Assembly: GCA_030267565.1 (NCBI GenBank)
Contig: BRXU01000004.1
Location: 397,001-461,000, forward strand
Length of the DNA stretch: 64,000 bases
Source: Pleodorina starrii
Taxonomy: Eukaryota; Chlorophyta; Chlorophyceae; Chlamydomonadales; Volvocaceae
Reading direction: 5' to 3'
In this document: positions 1 to 12,237 of the stretch, piece after piece
Position numbering within the stretch: position 1 is the stretch's first letter
How the letters are laid out: every line of letters starts with the position of its first letter
Program-made: the position numbers and the translations under genes
Notes under the pieces: model-generated
The model's database searches: none
Seen by the model: only the letters and a program-made list of their open reading frames with translations
What the model was told of the DNA's origin: nothing

Positions 1-1254
1 CTCCGCCGCAACCTCTACCCTCCGACGCTACCCCCCGATGCTACCCTCCGATGCTACCGCGACCTCTTTACCTCCGTCGCATAGCGGTAGGTTCGCCGTT
101 TGTTGGGTTCATGTGCCTCATGCCTCATGCCCGAGGTACGTTCATACAGTACATCGACTTACGTGCTCCCACTTCGCCCAGCTGTGCACAGCCCTCACAT
201 CGCGGACAACCCCCATCCTCACCCTCATCCTCGCCCGGTAACCTCTTCTGCGCCACGATGCGGTCGGGTGAACCCTCAACAGCTGACTACCTGCCCCCTC
301 CCCTACCTGCCTACCCTGGCCCTGCCCACCTGCCTGCACTACTCCCCAGGCCCTTGACGCGCCCCACTTCTCGATCCCGCCCTACTGTCCATCTGCCCGC
401 GGCCACGATCCCCGTCCTGCCACCTCCAGACACATTCGTTCGCCACACACACACACACTCACGCTCGCCGCACACACGCTCGCGGCACATGCCGCCTGGA
501 CAGAAGCCGTGTCTGTGTCTTCGTATCTGTTTCCATCACCGGCCGAAGGGACACGCGCTCGCTAGCCCGAGGCCCCGCGAACTCCGCCACAGGGACCCGC
601 CTGGCATGCGTCCAGCCCTGAACAATGCAGACATATCATCACAGCCGCATAAATGCCCAAAACTACTGTTTCTGCAAGCAGCAAGACGACCGCCCCGAAA
701 GACCTTGGCCGAGCGTCAACGTCTGCGCGGGTCGTGTACATCAGTCATCTGTCTCTTATCACAGAATCACACACACAGACACACACCTGTGAAAGACGTG
801 CAGCCACACAACCGTGTCAAAAGTTCCCCCTTGCTTGGATGAGCACCCGGCCAACAGCCCGACCCACAGCCCCCACCCCCACCCCACCCACGAAGCACGC
901 AGTCACTGGCGCCGTGCGATTCGGCCGCCCGTGCCCCCTCCGCGCCGGCTCTCTCCTCCGCATGCCGCCCGGCGCTTGCACGCCGGGCCCACAAACAGGA
1001 CACACAAACATACAGACACACACACTTCCGCAAAACTCCACTCCACACCGGGTCACGCTTACGGCTTCAGCCTCCCGCCCCTGCGCTGGAACCACCCGGG
1101 GCCGGCGCGTTGCAGCGCAGCGGACCTCGCCCCGCCTGTCCAGATAGGGCCACAGCCCCAGCACGCCATAGGCCCGCCCACAGGACCGCCGGTCGCCCTT
1201 CGAAACACTCGCGTTCATCCCCTGCGCCAACCCTCCTTGCCCCCACCACCCTCC
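1..1254. other. 3' flank of the Gln-rich gene, no gene seen
   Basis: The first 58 bases are a short tandem repeat built on CCCTCCGATGCTAC. The rest is C-rich, with CA-rich stretches near 445–490, 765–785 and 995–1025. It probably includes the 3' UTR of the minus-strand gene. No minus-strand TGTAA signal was found. The overlapping open frames are low-complexity Pro/His/Thr reads and look non-coding. Confidence 0.5.
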
Positions 1255-4200
1255 CTAACACCGGAAGGCCTCCCCGTCGCTGTCGCTTTCCTCCTCGTCG
1301 CCGTCGCTTTGCCCGCCGCTGCCGCTGCCGCTGCCGCCAGCGCAGTCCCCCGCCGCGAGCTCGCTGCGCGCCTGCAGCACCCCCAGCAGCAGCTGCCGCT
1401 GCGGGCCCTGCGCCAGCGCCATGGACGGCGGCATCGCGCACTCGGTCAGCAGCCCCGAGACCACCTGGTCGGACAGCCACAGCCTGCGGCCACCGGCCAT
1501 GAGGAAATGAAAGTATGAAACGGTACTCAGCAGCAATTGGGGTGAGTGACAAAAGGTAACAAAGCAAAGAAGATACCGCAGCGGAGGATGAGGACGGAGG
1601 CGGGGTTGGGGTTGGGGGGGCGCAGGTCGGGGTAGCTGACAACGGCAGGGGGATCCTGGCAGCCGGCAAGTGGAAGGTAGGCTCTGGACTGGACTGGACT
1701 GGGATGTCGGGGGAGGGGCGCAGGGCTGGGCTGTCGCTACATCAAGGGCTTGCGAGAGGGTGTTGCCATGTGATGCCTTGGGCCCTGGCGCGTCAATGGT
1801 GGTGAGGGATGTGCCGGCGTGGCGGGTCTACTGCTGCGGCAGGTGGTGGGTCTGCTGCTGCGGCTGTGGGTTGAGTGGCAGGTGGCCGGTCCTGCTCCGG
1901 CGCGTGCCTCCAACAACATGCACGCGCACCTCATGCCGTACTCGAGCTCGTCCAGGATCCGCTGCTGCCGTACGGGGTGTTGCAGCGGCAAATCTGCTGG
2001 CAGCGTCGGCGGCGCCGCCGCCGCCGGCAGCACCGCAGCCAGCCAGGCATTGTCTCGCGGTAGGTACGGCAGCGGCGGCAGAAAGGCGAGGCAGCGGAAG
2101 AGGTCGGCCGCGAAGACGGCCACCGTCGCCGTATCCAACTCGGTCTTTTGGCCCGTAGACCCGAGGTTGTGCAGCCGGCGACACCAGCAGGGCAGGTCCC
2201 GGGTGGAAAGCGGGGTTTGAACAGGGGTTCAGCGGTAACTGGGTAACCGAGGCGAGCATGAAACATGGAAAGAAAGGTTGCTTCAGCTTCATGCCAAGAA
2301 GCTGAACAGGCTACGTCAAGGGAGGCCCAAGTGTGCGCGCTGAGCGCCTGCCACCTGCGCCTGCACCGGCGCCTTGCACCCTGCTGGAAACAGCTAACCC
2401 GCAATGCGACCACACGGCACGAGCAGCGACGCCTGTGCTGCGTGCTGCGTGTGCTGCGTCCAACGGGAGACACCGCAGTCCGGGGCTGAGCACGGGCACC
2501 CGCAGTCACGCAGGCAACCGGCGCAAACCTATCGTATCGCGCCAACAGCGTGGCGTAGAGCAGGTCCACCGCCACGAGGCGCTCTGCGGTCACGCACACC
2601 GCACCCGGAGCCTCCTCACCCGCGCCGGGATTCCCAGCACCCAGCTACAGTTCCCGGCCTCAACCTCCTGCCCAGCACAGCACGGCCCCCTCCCCGACGG
2701 CCTCCCGACAGCCTGCCGCCTGCACGCCCAACGTGCACCTAGGACCGAACCCAACCGAATCGGGGCACTCCCCACCTCCCCAAGACGGCCTCACAGGGCG
2801 AGACGCCCTGCGCTCGCTAGTCCTTCTCATTCACGCACGACGCGGCAGCACATGCCGTGGCCGCATCCCGCCGTCCCTCGCTCACGCTCACCTTGTCGGC
2901 CATCCTTGTCATGAAGGCCCCCGCGGCGAGGCAGCAGGCGAGGCTCAGGTACCTCGGCGGCATTTCGAAACCGGACAACGCCGCCAAGCCCCACAGCGCC
3001 GCGCGTGCGAGCTGGGCACGGTCCAGGCGGTGGCGGCGGCCGGCGGCGGCAGCGGATGCGGGGGATTAACGCGGCACGACGCGTGGAGGGGCAGCGAGCG
3101 GCAGCCCTTAGCTAGGGGGAGAGTTGTTGTTGCGGGCGTGGCGTGCATGGCAGGCTGTGCATTTGGCACCGCAGGTTGGCCTTGTGGATGGTAATGGCGC
3201 TCGGTAGCTGCCTTGCTTGTTTGCCATTTCGGTAGACCTGTTCAGCTAGCAAAGTTGCGACCGGCCGTGTCTGTGTTACGGCGAGCAAGCAGATTTGGGC
3301 CATTGGCGCGCCCCACCCTGCCATGCCTACGTCCCTCCGCTGCGGTATCGTTTTTCTTACCCTCCCATGCGGGCCCTCTCCGTCCCTTACGCTGCGGTAT
3401 CGTTTTTCTTACCCTCCCATGCGGGCCCTCTCCGTCCCTTACGCTGCGGTATCTTTTTGGTCAACGCCCATGGGGGACCAGGGCCTCACCTTGCGCCTGT
3501 TTCCGGGCGCCAGATCGCCGTTGTGCGCACAGCCGCCCTCACCCACAACCTCCTCCTCCTCCTCCTCCTCTGCTTCCGAAGCCACCACCTCGTCCTCCGC
3601 CTCTGCCTCGTCCTCCGCCTCCGCCGCCATCGGCTGCGACGGAGGAACGGGCTTCGAGAAAAGCGCGTTCAGGCCCGGCAGCCACCGCAGCCACCACTGG
3701 GACTGCTTCTGCTGCTTCCCCGGCTGATTCTGCTGTTGCGAGCCCTGCGGCCGCTGTCGTGGATCCTGCTGCAGCCGCGAACCCTGCTGCTGCCGCGAAC
3801 TCTGCTGCTGCCGCGAACTCTGCTGCTGCCGCGAACTCTGCTGCTGCCGCGAACTCTGCTGCTGCCGCGAACTCTGCTGCTGCCGCGAACCCTGCTGCTG
3901 CCGCGAACTCTGCTGCTGCCCCAAACCCTTTTGCTGCTGCCGCGAACTCTGCTGCTGCCCCAAACCCTTTTGCTGCTGCTGCTGCTGCTCCTCTGCCGGC
4001 GCCGGCCACCGCAGCAGCCTTCCCCAGGTGCTCTCATGCCGCTCCATCAGCCCCGGCCGCAGCTCTCGCGCCAAGTCCGGCCACAGCCTCTCGGGCAGCG
4101 CGTCCTCCAGCAACAACCACAGCCGCTGGTTGCCTAACCACCGCCTCTCCCAGACGGCCTTGTGCCGGGTCATGAAGGCCTGCATGCACGGCTGTCCCTG

Positions 4201-7200
4201 CCCGCCGCCGCCGGCCGCCGCCGCCGCTGACGCCTCCATCGCGGCATCCCGCTGCGGGCCGCTCGGCCGCTCGCCCACTCCGACCGCAGCCACGCTGCGC
4301 AGCGCCTGCGCCACACGCGCCTGGGCGTCCGGCCCGTGCTCCGCGTCCAGGAGGCCGTGCCGCGCTGCGAGGCGCAGCACGCCCAGCACGTACCGGAGCC
4401 GGTCCTTGCCCGCCTCTTGGTGCCGTGTCAGCCGGGGCGTGCGCAGCAGCCCGGCATACAGCTGGCGCGCGTGTTGGACCTCCTGCTGCGACAGCGGCGC
4501 GGCCTGGGGCTGCGGCCGAGTTTGGGCCTGCCGCTCCGACAGAGGCGGCAGCTGTGCCGGTGGCTGCGGCTGCTGCCCCGGCTCCCCGCCACGTCGTCGC
4601 TCCGGGTGCAATGGCAGTTGGACTCGCGGCGACTGTGATCGTGGCCGTGCCTGCGATTCCAGTGCTGGTTGCAGCCCCGCTTCCGGCTGCGACGCAGCTA
4701 CAGGGAGCCCCTCCGCTTGCGACTCGAGCCCCGGTTCCGGTTGCAATCCCGCTAGAAACTGCGGCTCCGCCCGCAACACCAGCTCTGGTTCCAGTTGCGG
4801 CCGCTGCTCCTCTGCGAGTGCCTGCACCGCCGCTTGCGGCGACTGGGTCGCGGCAGCCTCGGCCGCTTGCGGCTGCAGCAGCTCCGCTTGCGGCCGCAAG
4901 TCCGGCTGCCGCTGCGCGTGCAGCGGCACCGCCTGCGACTGCACCTCTGCTTGCGGCCATAGCTCTGCCACGGGCTGCCCGTGTGAATGCGGCGCCGGTT
5001 CCATTTGCGGCTGCAGTTCGGTTTCCGACCAGGTCTCGTTTTGTGGTTGCACCTGAGGCTGTGGCGCCGCCGGCGCCTGCTGCGTCGGCGATGCCTGTTG
5101 CAGCACCGGCGATGGCCCGCATTGCCATTGCGGGACCACTTTCACGGGCGCGTGCAGCAAAGGAGGCTGTCGCGCTTGCATCGCCAACGCCTGGTGCGGC
5201 TGTCGCGGTTCCAACAGCCCTGCCTGCCGCACCCGCTGCAGCAGCGACGGCCGCTGCTGCTGCTGCTGAGGCTGCCGTCCAGACTGGGCTTGAGCCTCAG
5301 GCTGTGGCTGCGGCTGCAGCGCCTGGCCTTGCCGAGAGCATGGCTCCTGGGGAGTATGGCGCTTCGGAGACAGAGTTGCAACTGCTGCGGCCTCCTGTGA
5401 CTGCTGCTGGCCCTCGTGTTGATCCGTCTTCTGCGACTGCGGTGGCGGCGGCGACAGCGATTGGGGGCCCGGATGCGGCAGCCGCTGGGCCGGCCGCTCA
5501 CCTGATCGCCGGGGCGACTCCTGTTCCCCTTGCGCGTCCGATCGCCGCGGTGGTGGTTGCGGTTTCTGCTGCTGCGCTTGCTGCTGGCATTCCTGCTGCT
5601 GCTGGCGCTGCGGCTGCCGCGGGCTAGCCGGCTCCGGGACCAGCTGCTGCGGCGGTTGCTCCCCGCGGCGCGCCGCATCCAGGAGCACCGCCTCGAGCCG
5701 TGCCCACGACGCCCGCAGCGACGGCACCGACAGCGCCAAGTCCCGCGCGTACATGCTGCAAGCCAGTTGCGGCAGCAGCCGCTCGCCGCTCCTGGGCCCC
5801 GTGATCAAACCCAGCAGGTGGCTGAAGTACTCGGGCGCGAAGCGCGCCAGGCGCCGCCGCAGGTGCTGCGCCTCCGCACCCCCGCCGGCTGCCGCCGGCC
5901 GGCCGCTGCTGCTGCCGCTGCTGCAGGTGCCAGTCCCCGAGCGGCCATGGCCGTCGTCGTGGCCATCGGAGCCCGCCGGCATCAGCGCTTCCGGCCGGCA
6001 GACGACGAAGGTGTCGAAATTGATGATGTGGTACAGTTGCATCGGTGAGAGCGCCAGGCGCCAGCGCCCGGGGTCAGGCTGCGCGACCGCCCACAAGCAG
6101 GGTCAACGGTGGGAGGGAGGAGGGGAACGTCGATCATCTTATGGATGGCAGGCGGCGGACAGCGCAGGCAGGCCACTAACGTCGCCTGACGAGGGACGCC
6201 ACGCGCCGGTGACGGCACCGGCCGCCCGCGTCCCCCACATCGCCCGCCAAGGAGCTGACAGAGGCATCCTGCTCGCTCCGCAAGCGCCAACCAGCCCCAC
6301 TAGCCCAAGGAGCTGTACCATGGTCCCGCGCGCACCCAGCCGCGCGACCCCATACATGCTGGGCAGCCCGTGCAGTGCCCCCATGGCGGGCTCTACGGGC
6401 GCCCTGACCCCTGAACCCGGGTCGGCCGCCGCACCTTGTCCGCCGCGCGCCGCGCCGCCTCGAAGTGCAAGACGGCCAGCGTTGCGCACTCGTACACGTT
6501 CTGTGCCCCGCTGCCGAACGCGCGCAGAGCGTCGCGGTGCGGCTCCGCCGAGGCATCCAGCAGCACAAGGCCCACGACCGCCGCGTGCAGCACCTGCGGG
6601 ACGGGTGGCGAGAGGGGACGGGTGGCGATAGGGGGCGAGAGGGGACGGGTGGCGAGAGGGGGCGAGAGGGGACGGGTGGCGAGAGGGGGCGAGAGGGGAC
6701 GGGTGGCGAGAGGGGGCGAGAGGTTCTGGCTGTCACTGGGGCAGCCGATCTAGGATGCAATGGCTCACAATTTGCGGGACCCCCGTCCGTCTTGCAGACC
6801 CTGCTGCGGTCGTGCTGGTAGGGTTGCGACTTGCGAGGGACTCGGCAGAACCTGTCTGTCTGAGAGCGCGCCACGCACTGCAGGTCAGCGGTGGCTCTGC
6901 AGCCGCTGCTGCAAACGGCCGCAGCCGCGGAACCAGCGGTTACAACCCGAGCCTGGACCACATCAAGATTCCAACACCGGCGAAGGTGCAGGTGAGGGGG
7001 GCACCGCGCTGGTACCGACCGAGACCTCCGGCGAACACCCAGGCGGCGCCTCCGCTTGAGCCTCCGGCAAAGGCCACAAGCGCGGTTGCGAGCGCTGCCC
7101 GGCACGTCAGCCCTGACCCCAGACGGGCCGGACAACCCCACAACCGAGGTCCCTGCCCAGCCTCACCAGCCCCGCAGGCGTGGGCACCTTCTCCAGGCCC

Positions 7201-9914
7201 GTCCCGCGCAGGTGCCGCCTGATGCGCGCCATGGTATCGGGCTTCTGCTCCGCCTGAGCCAGACACGCCAGCGCCCGCCACACGCCGTCCTGCTCCAGAA
7301 TCCCCGGGCGCAGGGCCCAGAGAGCCGCCAGCGTCTCCAGCAGCTCAAACCTGCCGCAGCCGCAGCCGAAGCCCTGCCAGAGCAGCGCCGCCAGCGGCGG
7401 GCTGACCCGGAGCATTTGCTGCAGCCGCCCATCCGCCTGCCGCGCCGCGTCCAGCGCTCCAGCGCGCAGCGCCTCGCTGGTCTTGGCGTCCGACGCCTGA
7501 GGCATGGAGGGCGCGGGGGAGGGAGGGCGCAGCATGCACCAGTCGGTGGGACAAGGCCGGCCCGGTGCCGCGCGGAAGAGGTAGCGTGCGGTCGCAACGG
7601 TAAGTACGTAACCGACTGAGATACGGAAAACACCGCTTAAGACGGCCCCAGGGACGTCGCGAGTGCGGACTCGATCTGGGTCACTGGCGCAAGCTGCAGC
7701 GGCAACAGTCCTTGGCATTCGTGGTAAAGCTGCCGGCAGGATGGCTGGAGCAGCGGGGCCAACGCGAGGCCGACGGCGCCGCGGTTGAGGGCTGCGTGGG
7801 TCGTGTCGGGTACCAGCAGGCGGAGCTGCGCTGGGCTTCCGCTGCTGGAAGGCGAGAACCGCCAGCGACGTCAACAACACAGCAACCAGGATACGCCGGC
7901 GCCGCAACGTCGCATCGCACCGGGGCGGGCCCTGGGCCCCCATGCAGCCCGCAAGGATGGACATGCACCTTTCCCTTCCCGGCTTTGCTTTCTCGTGTGC
8001 ATACATAACGCAGCCCAGCCCCGAGAAAGCACGCACACGCCCGCAGCCTTACCCGCTTCTCCGGCGGTGCCGACCAGGGGCTCCGGGCATGCGGCTCATG
8101 CTGCTGCCTGACGGCCCACTCCCGCTGGATGCTCGCCCAGGAGAGAAGCAGGTCGCGCAAGTGGCCCGCCACCAGGTCTTTGCTGTACAGGGTCGACCAT
8201 GCGACGTGGACAGCGGTGCGGGACAGGCAGAAAGGCTCCCCGCGCCACGGCGCGGATGGCGTCGTCTCCCTCCCCGGCTGCGGGGCCTCTTCGCACGTTG
8301 TCCTCGTCGCTGCCGGCTGAGGACGCGGCCCTGCCTCCGGCACTGGCGCTGGTGCTGGCGGTCGTGGCGATGTGGGTGATGCGCTGCGAGGTAGGGATTC
8401 CGGCAAGGTCAGGCCGCTGCCCGCGGAGGTCGCGGCGGACGTAGCCGCCGGGCGCTGGGCGGCGGAACCGACGGCGGCGTTGTCCGCTGCACCCTCAGCG
8501 CTCTCCGAGGGCAACAGCAAATTGCCGAATGGGTGCCACCCTAACTGGTCTTGCTGTTGCCTCCATTTCGGCAGCGGTCGCGGTGGAGGTGCGGGCTGCT
8601 GCTGGCTTTGTCCTTGCCGCACAGCGTCCTGCTGTTTCTGCGTCCGCTGGGGCGGCTGCTCGGGCGGCTGTTGCGGCTGTCGCCGCCGCTGCCCTGCCGT
8701 GTGTGGCAGATGTGCCGATGATGGTGGTGGAACAGGCTGATGCTGCGGCAATGGCGCCGTGGAGGGCGGCGGCGGCAGCAGCTCCCCGCAAGCCGTCTGA
8801 TGCTGCGTTGGCGGCAACACGACGACCTGCAGCTCCTCTTGGCGGCACGCTGGCTCAGGCGCCTGCTCCCGCGTCGAAGCCTGCGGATGGCGAGCGCGCG
8901 CGTGATTTCGTCCACTTGTGAGGTGCAGAGGAGGTAGGCACGTGCGGGCCGGGGGCAATAACGAGGATACCGCGGGCCGGGAGCTGGGCCGGGGGCCTTA
9001 TGTCACTGGCTGGAGAGCCAACTGACTGGGCTCTTAGGGGGGTGAGGGTCGCGGGGTTTTCGCGGAGGGATCTGAAGAAATCGTGCTGCAAAGTGGATGG
9101 AATACGGAGGGCAATGGCGAAATAACCACCATCACGGGCACAACTGCCAGTGCAACGAGCGGCGTAGTTGCCATGGTGTCCAAAGTACGATCTGGGTCGG
9201 TGACGCCCTTGGCAGCCGTAAGACACAGTAGCATATAACGGTGAGCCGCGGTGCGTGCAGACGGAAAGAGGCGTGCGCCCATCCGAAAGGGCCAGCACGA
9301 TCACCCTCCCCATAGGGCCGGCAAATCTGGAAGGGGCTCGCTAAGGTTGCATGTGCAGCCAATCCGTTCACCTGCATGGCAAGCTCCGGACGATCGCCCA
9401 GCTCCGCGTCAGGAGCTGTCGAGGAGGAGGCCGGGGACCCGCATTCTGAGGCTGATAACTCCATTTCGTGTGTGCCGCTACTGAGGACCTCCAAGCTGTG
9501 ACGTGTGCCCCCGTTCGGGATTTCAGATGGGTCGGAGAGACTCTCGGATTCCGGTTGCGGGGTTGGAGGTCGCGGAGCCAAGGCCCAGGGCAGGGGCTTG
9601 CGCCAACGACGGGCGGGCCCCACCGCATGGCCGCCCTGCCCGCCGAGCCCCCGCCTGCGTAATGCTAGATACGTGGCAGTGGGGTGCAGTCTCTGCATTG
9701 TAGCCAAGATGCGCTGCTCCGACGGGGGACGGACTGGGCCTTCACGGCTGTCGCAAGGCTTGCAGCTCGCCGCGTCCGCTTCTTGACCTGCATGGCCCTG
9801 CCGCTGGCGATACTCGGCCCGATGCAACCCCGCTTGCGCCAAATTTGCCTCCTCCCGTAACTGCATCTGCCGACGGTGTTGCTGGGCTGCCAGCGCGTGA
9901 GCAACCCAGCTCAT
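1255..9914 (-). CDS. Unrecognised Gln-rich protein, nine exons, about 1705 aa
   Basis: Hand-built model on the minus strand with exons 9372–9914, 8053–8880, 7167–7496, 6435–6593, 3490–6078, 2892–3011, 2510–2614, 1930–2144 and 1255–1483. The first seven introns are phase 0 and the last is phase 2, and the joined length (5118 nt) is an exact number of codons. The start is the ATG at 9914; the stop is at 1255–1257. Most donors are GTGAGN or GTAAGG. I do not recognise the family. Residues about 621–1483 come from one 2.6-kb exon, very rich in Gln, Pro and Ala, with a run of SSRQQQ repeats near 1390–1450 followed by an acidic Glu run. Short leucine-rich helical segments (for example LARAALWGLAALSGF) lie in the smaller exons, and the C-terminus is a Gly/Ser/Asp/Glu tail. 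The 2510–2614 exon and the AAAAG acceptor at 2145 are the weakest parts. It could be an organelle RNA-binding helical-repeat protein, but no OPR, PPR or RAP motif is visible. Confidence 0.6.
3339..3458. repeat. Tandem duplication, 52-bp unit, 2.3 copies
   Basis: Two perfect head-to-tail copies of a 52-bp unit (3339–3390 and 3391–3442) and the start of a third lie in the intron next to the 3490 exon end of the Gln-rich gene. Each unit begins GCTGCGGTATC, the core of a dispersed repeat seen elsewhere in the window. Confidence 0.85.
3780..3975 (-). repeat. 18-bp coding minisatellite (SSRQQQ repeats)
   Basis: An 18-bp unit, TCTGCTGCTGCCGCGAAC on the plus strand, is repeated about ten times, with variants carrying CCCAAACCCTTT. 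Read on the minus strand in the frame of the large exon of the Gln-rich gene it encodes SSRQQQ, GSRQQQ or GLGQQQ. The array length is a multiple of three, so copy-number change would keep the frame. Confidence 0.9.
6601..6730. repeat. About 27-bp G-rich minisatellite in an intron
   Basis: About four and a half copies of a G-rich unit containing GACGGGTGGCGAGAGGGG lie in the intron between exons 6435–6593 and 7167–7496 of the Gln-rich gene, immediately beside the acceptor at 6594. Confidence 0.85.
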
Positions 9915-12237
9915 TGCCGTGAGCGAGGTTGGACCAACGAGACCAACTGTCGATTTTCCTCTCGAAGCTGCTATCTATAAGGCTATAAGCTAAGGGCAGT
10001 CATACTGTTGACTGCAATTATTGGTGAAAGGCAAAAGTCATTCATGGAGATTGAACGACGGGCAAACCTAAAGGCAAGGGTTCCAGCAACACTTTGACTA
10101 CAGGTAGTAAGAAGTACTTGAACTACATAGCAGCTTCCCAACAACGCTAGAATATTGTCCAGCTGTCTCCACTTCGCGACTTCCCTCAACGAGCGGTTTC
10201 GGAGGCGGGGATGCTGTTCTGGTTTCAACGTTTGCGTTATCACAAGGCTTCAGCCCTGCTCACGGCTTGCACCAAACGGTCCAAAAGCACTTTTGAGGAT
10301 AACCCCACGCTGCCCACGCTCTGGCGTTTGCATGGGCACGGTTGGCCTCGGGCACTGTAGTACTGTGGCGGGGCTACGAGCTCAGGCGCTTTCTGCTGTA
10401 GCCGGGCCTGGGCTGGGGCGTTGGGAAGTTGGAAAGGCCGCCATGGCCCGGTATGGCTGTGGCGTGCCGTGGCTCTTGTCATGACAGGTATCTGCCGCAG
10501 CCCCGTGGCTCTAAAGCGCTTGCCGGTATCCTCAATCTAGCAGTGGCAGGCTGGCAGCAACCACAATGCCCCCCCGTCAGGGTTTATGCGCTCTGCGTTG
10601 TGGACGGTCATGTCGACAACAGCATCAAATGAGCAACGTCTCGCGGCCCTGCGCGTCGCCGATTGTCCTCTCCAGGGACACACCAGGAGAGGAGCGAGCC
10701 GCTTCCCCGGGGGCCCGGCGTAAAACACCCAGCAACGTTGCGGAGTTACAGTCGATGAGAAAGGCCAGCGGCCGCGTCATCCTGCTAAGGCCTTGGCCAC
10801 CTTTGGCAAATACCTGGCGGTCAGTTGCTGCTGCTACAATGAACTGCCGGCGCTAGAAAGGGTCACTTGGAGGGTAGAGCCAGCTGGACAACACGAGCTA
10901 CCCACACCGGGCGCTCAATGTCACGGGGCGTGCAATGTCCCGCTGCTGGCTCCTGCTGGCTTGCCACCACCGTACTTGACGCGCCGCAAGGATAAGGTCT
11001 CACACACCCGCTGGACGCCTGGACCACAATAATCGTTGGCATAAACATGCCGCGTGGAGCCGTCACAGAGCCGGCCGACGGGGCTGACAGAAGGATCGAC
11101 CAAAGGGCCGACCGATTGCCCAGGATTGCCCAACCGACTTCACATATCGTAAATACAGCGGCCCACTGCCGTCGTTGCCGTGCCCAACACGCAGCGGCTT
11201 GGCATCCGATTGGATTCTTATGGAATCTGATGGAACAAGTCTTTCCCTGTCTTTCGCATCAGGAAACCATGAAGGCGCGGGAGGGCGCGGGTCTGTGCGT
11301 GTCGGCTGTCAGGAAGGTCCTAACGCACACGTTCTGGGAAGGGTTGGGTAACAGGGTGGCCAGCTGGCCCCCTCGCTCTCCCTGTCCGAAGGTCTGGCGC
11401 CCACTGTAACAAGGGTGGGGGTGGGGCCTGGTGGGGGGAGAAGGGGGAGACGGCCTCGAAGGTTTCGGCATATTGGTAAGATGCAATAAACATTTGCTTA
11501 AAAGGTCTTGCGGCATATTAGGGGCACATAAGTGAACATGCGGCGCAGCGCTAACCGTGCTGAGAAGCAAGGGAGACCACTTGGTAGGGCACGCAGGAAA
11601 CCTACACAGCAAGAGAATTCGCCCAAATCAGCTGTGCCTGATGCAGCATCTTAACGCCCCACCTTGTCACAATTTCGGTTTGGTTATTTCATCTGGTACT
11701 GCGAAACCCGTACACCGTACAAGAGTGCGCACCCTGGCCTATTCTCGTCTGGACGGGTCACGACGCATACACGCATAGCATACCTCGCGTTAAAGATTTT
11801 CATGACAACACAAGAATGTTGCGTAGACGTCCTCCCCATCAAACCGCGTCGTTCACTGGCGACGACGACGAACCTTCGCACAAAAATCATGCCAGCGGCA
11901 AAAAGCCGAAACGTGTAGGCCTTAGGTGAGCGATGTATTCGTGGTGCTTCGCTGATAGCGCTGGCGTCTGGGCTTCCGTTGGAGAGGGCCGACTCCTGCC
12001 CGACAGCCATGGCGCTCTTTGCCGCGAGTATACCTTCTCGTGGCTTATGAAGTTTGCTCCGCTTCGATGCTGGCGCAGGGTTCTGGCATCGACTCTTTCC
12101 GCTGCGGTACTGTCCGCACTCAATCCTTTACCTGACGTCAGGAGCAAGGCGTACAGCGAGTAAGGCAGCGCCAGAACGTAACTGTATTGCCCCAGCAAGT
12201 ACCAAAAGCCGGGTTCGCGCGTCGGTCGCACAACGAC
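9915..12237. other. Divergent intergenic region between the two large genes
   Basis: This 2.3-kb stretch separates the start of the minus-strand Gln-rich gene from the start of the plus-strand membrane-protein gene, so it should hold both promoters and 5' UTRs. It is less GC-rich than its surroundings. It contains one dispersed repeat copy (11350–11412). I see no convincing coding exon, no clear TATA box and no RNA gene. Confidence 0.5.
11350..11412 (+). repeat. Dispersed repeat family C, copy 1
   Basis: Reads GGCCAGCTGGCCCCCTCGC, then CCGAAGGTCTGGCGCCCACT and GTAACAAG. It matches 29790–29862 and the reverse strand of 55905–55970. Confidence 0.65.

Noticed and set aside
51..842. Plus-strand frame of 263 codons at the left edge
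   Set aside because: Pro/His/Arg-rich translation of C-rich flank with no domain and no splice support.
3213..4175. Long plus-strand Ala/Pro- or Leu-rich frames over the minisatellite
   Set aside because: They are antisense to the Gln-rich exon, whose frame is supported by splice phase on both sides.
4425..5627. 400-codon plus-strand Ala-rich frame
   Set aside because: Antisense shadow of the Gln-rich exon (CTG/GCN codons opposite CAG).
11684..12010. Minus-strand frame of 108 codons starting with ATG near 12010
   Set aside because: No recognisable motif and close to the presumed promoter of the divergent gene; not enough to call a gene.
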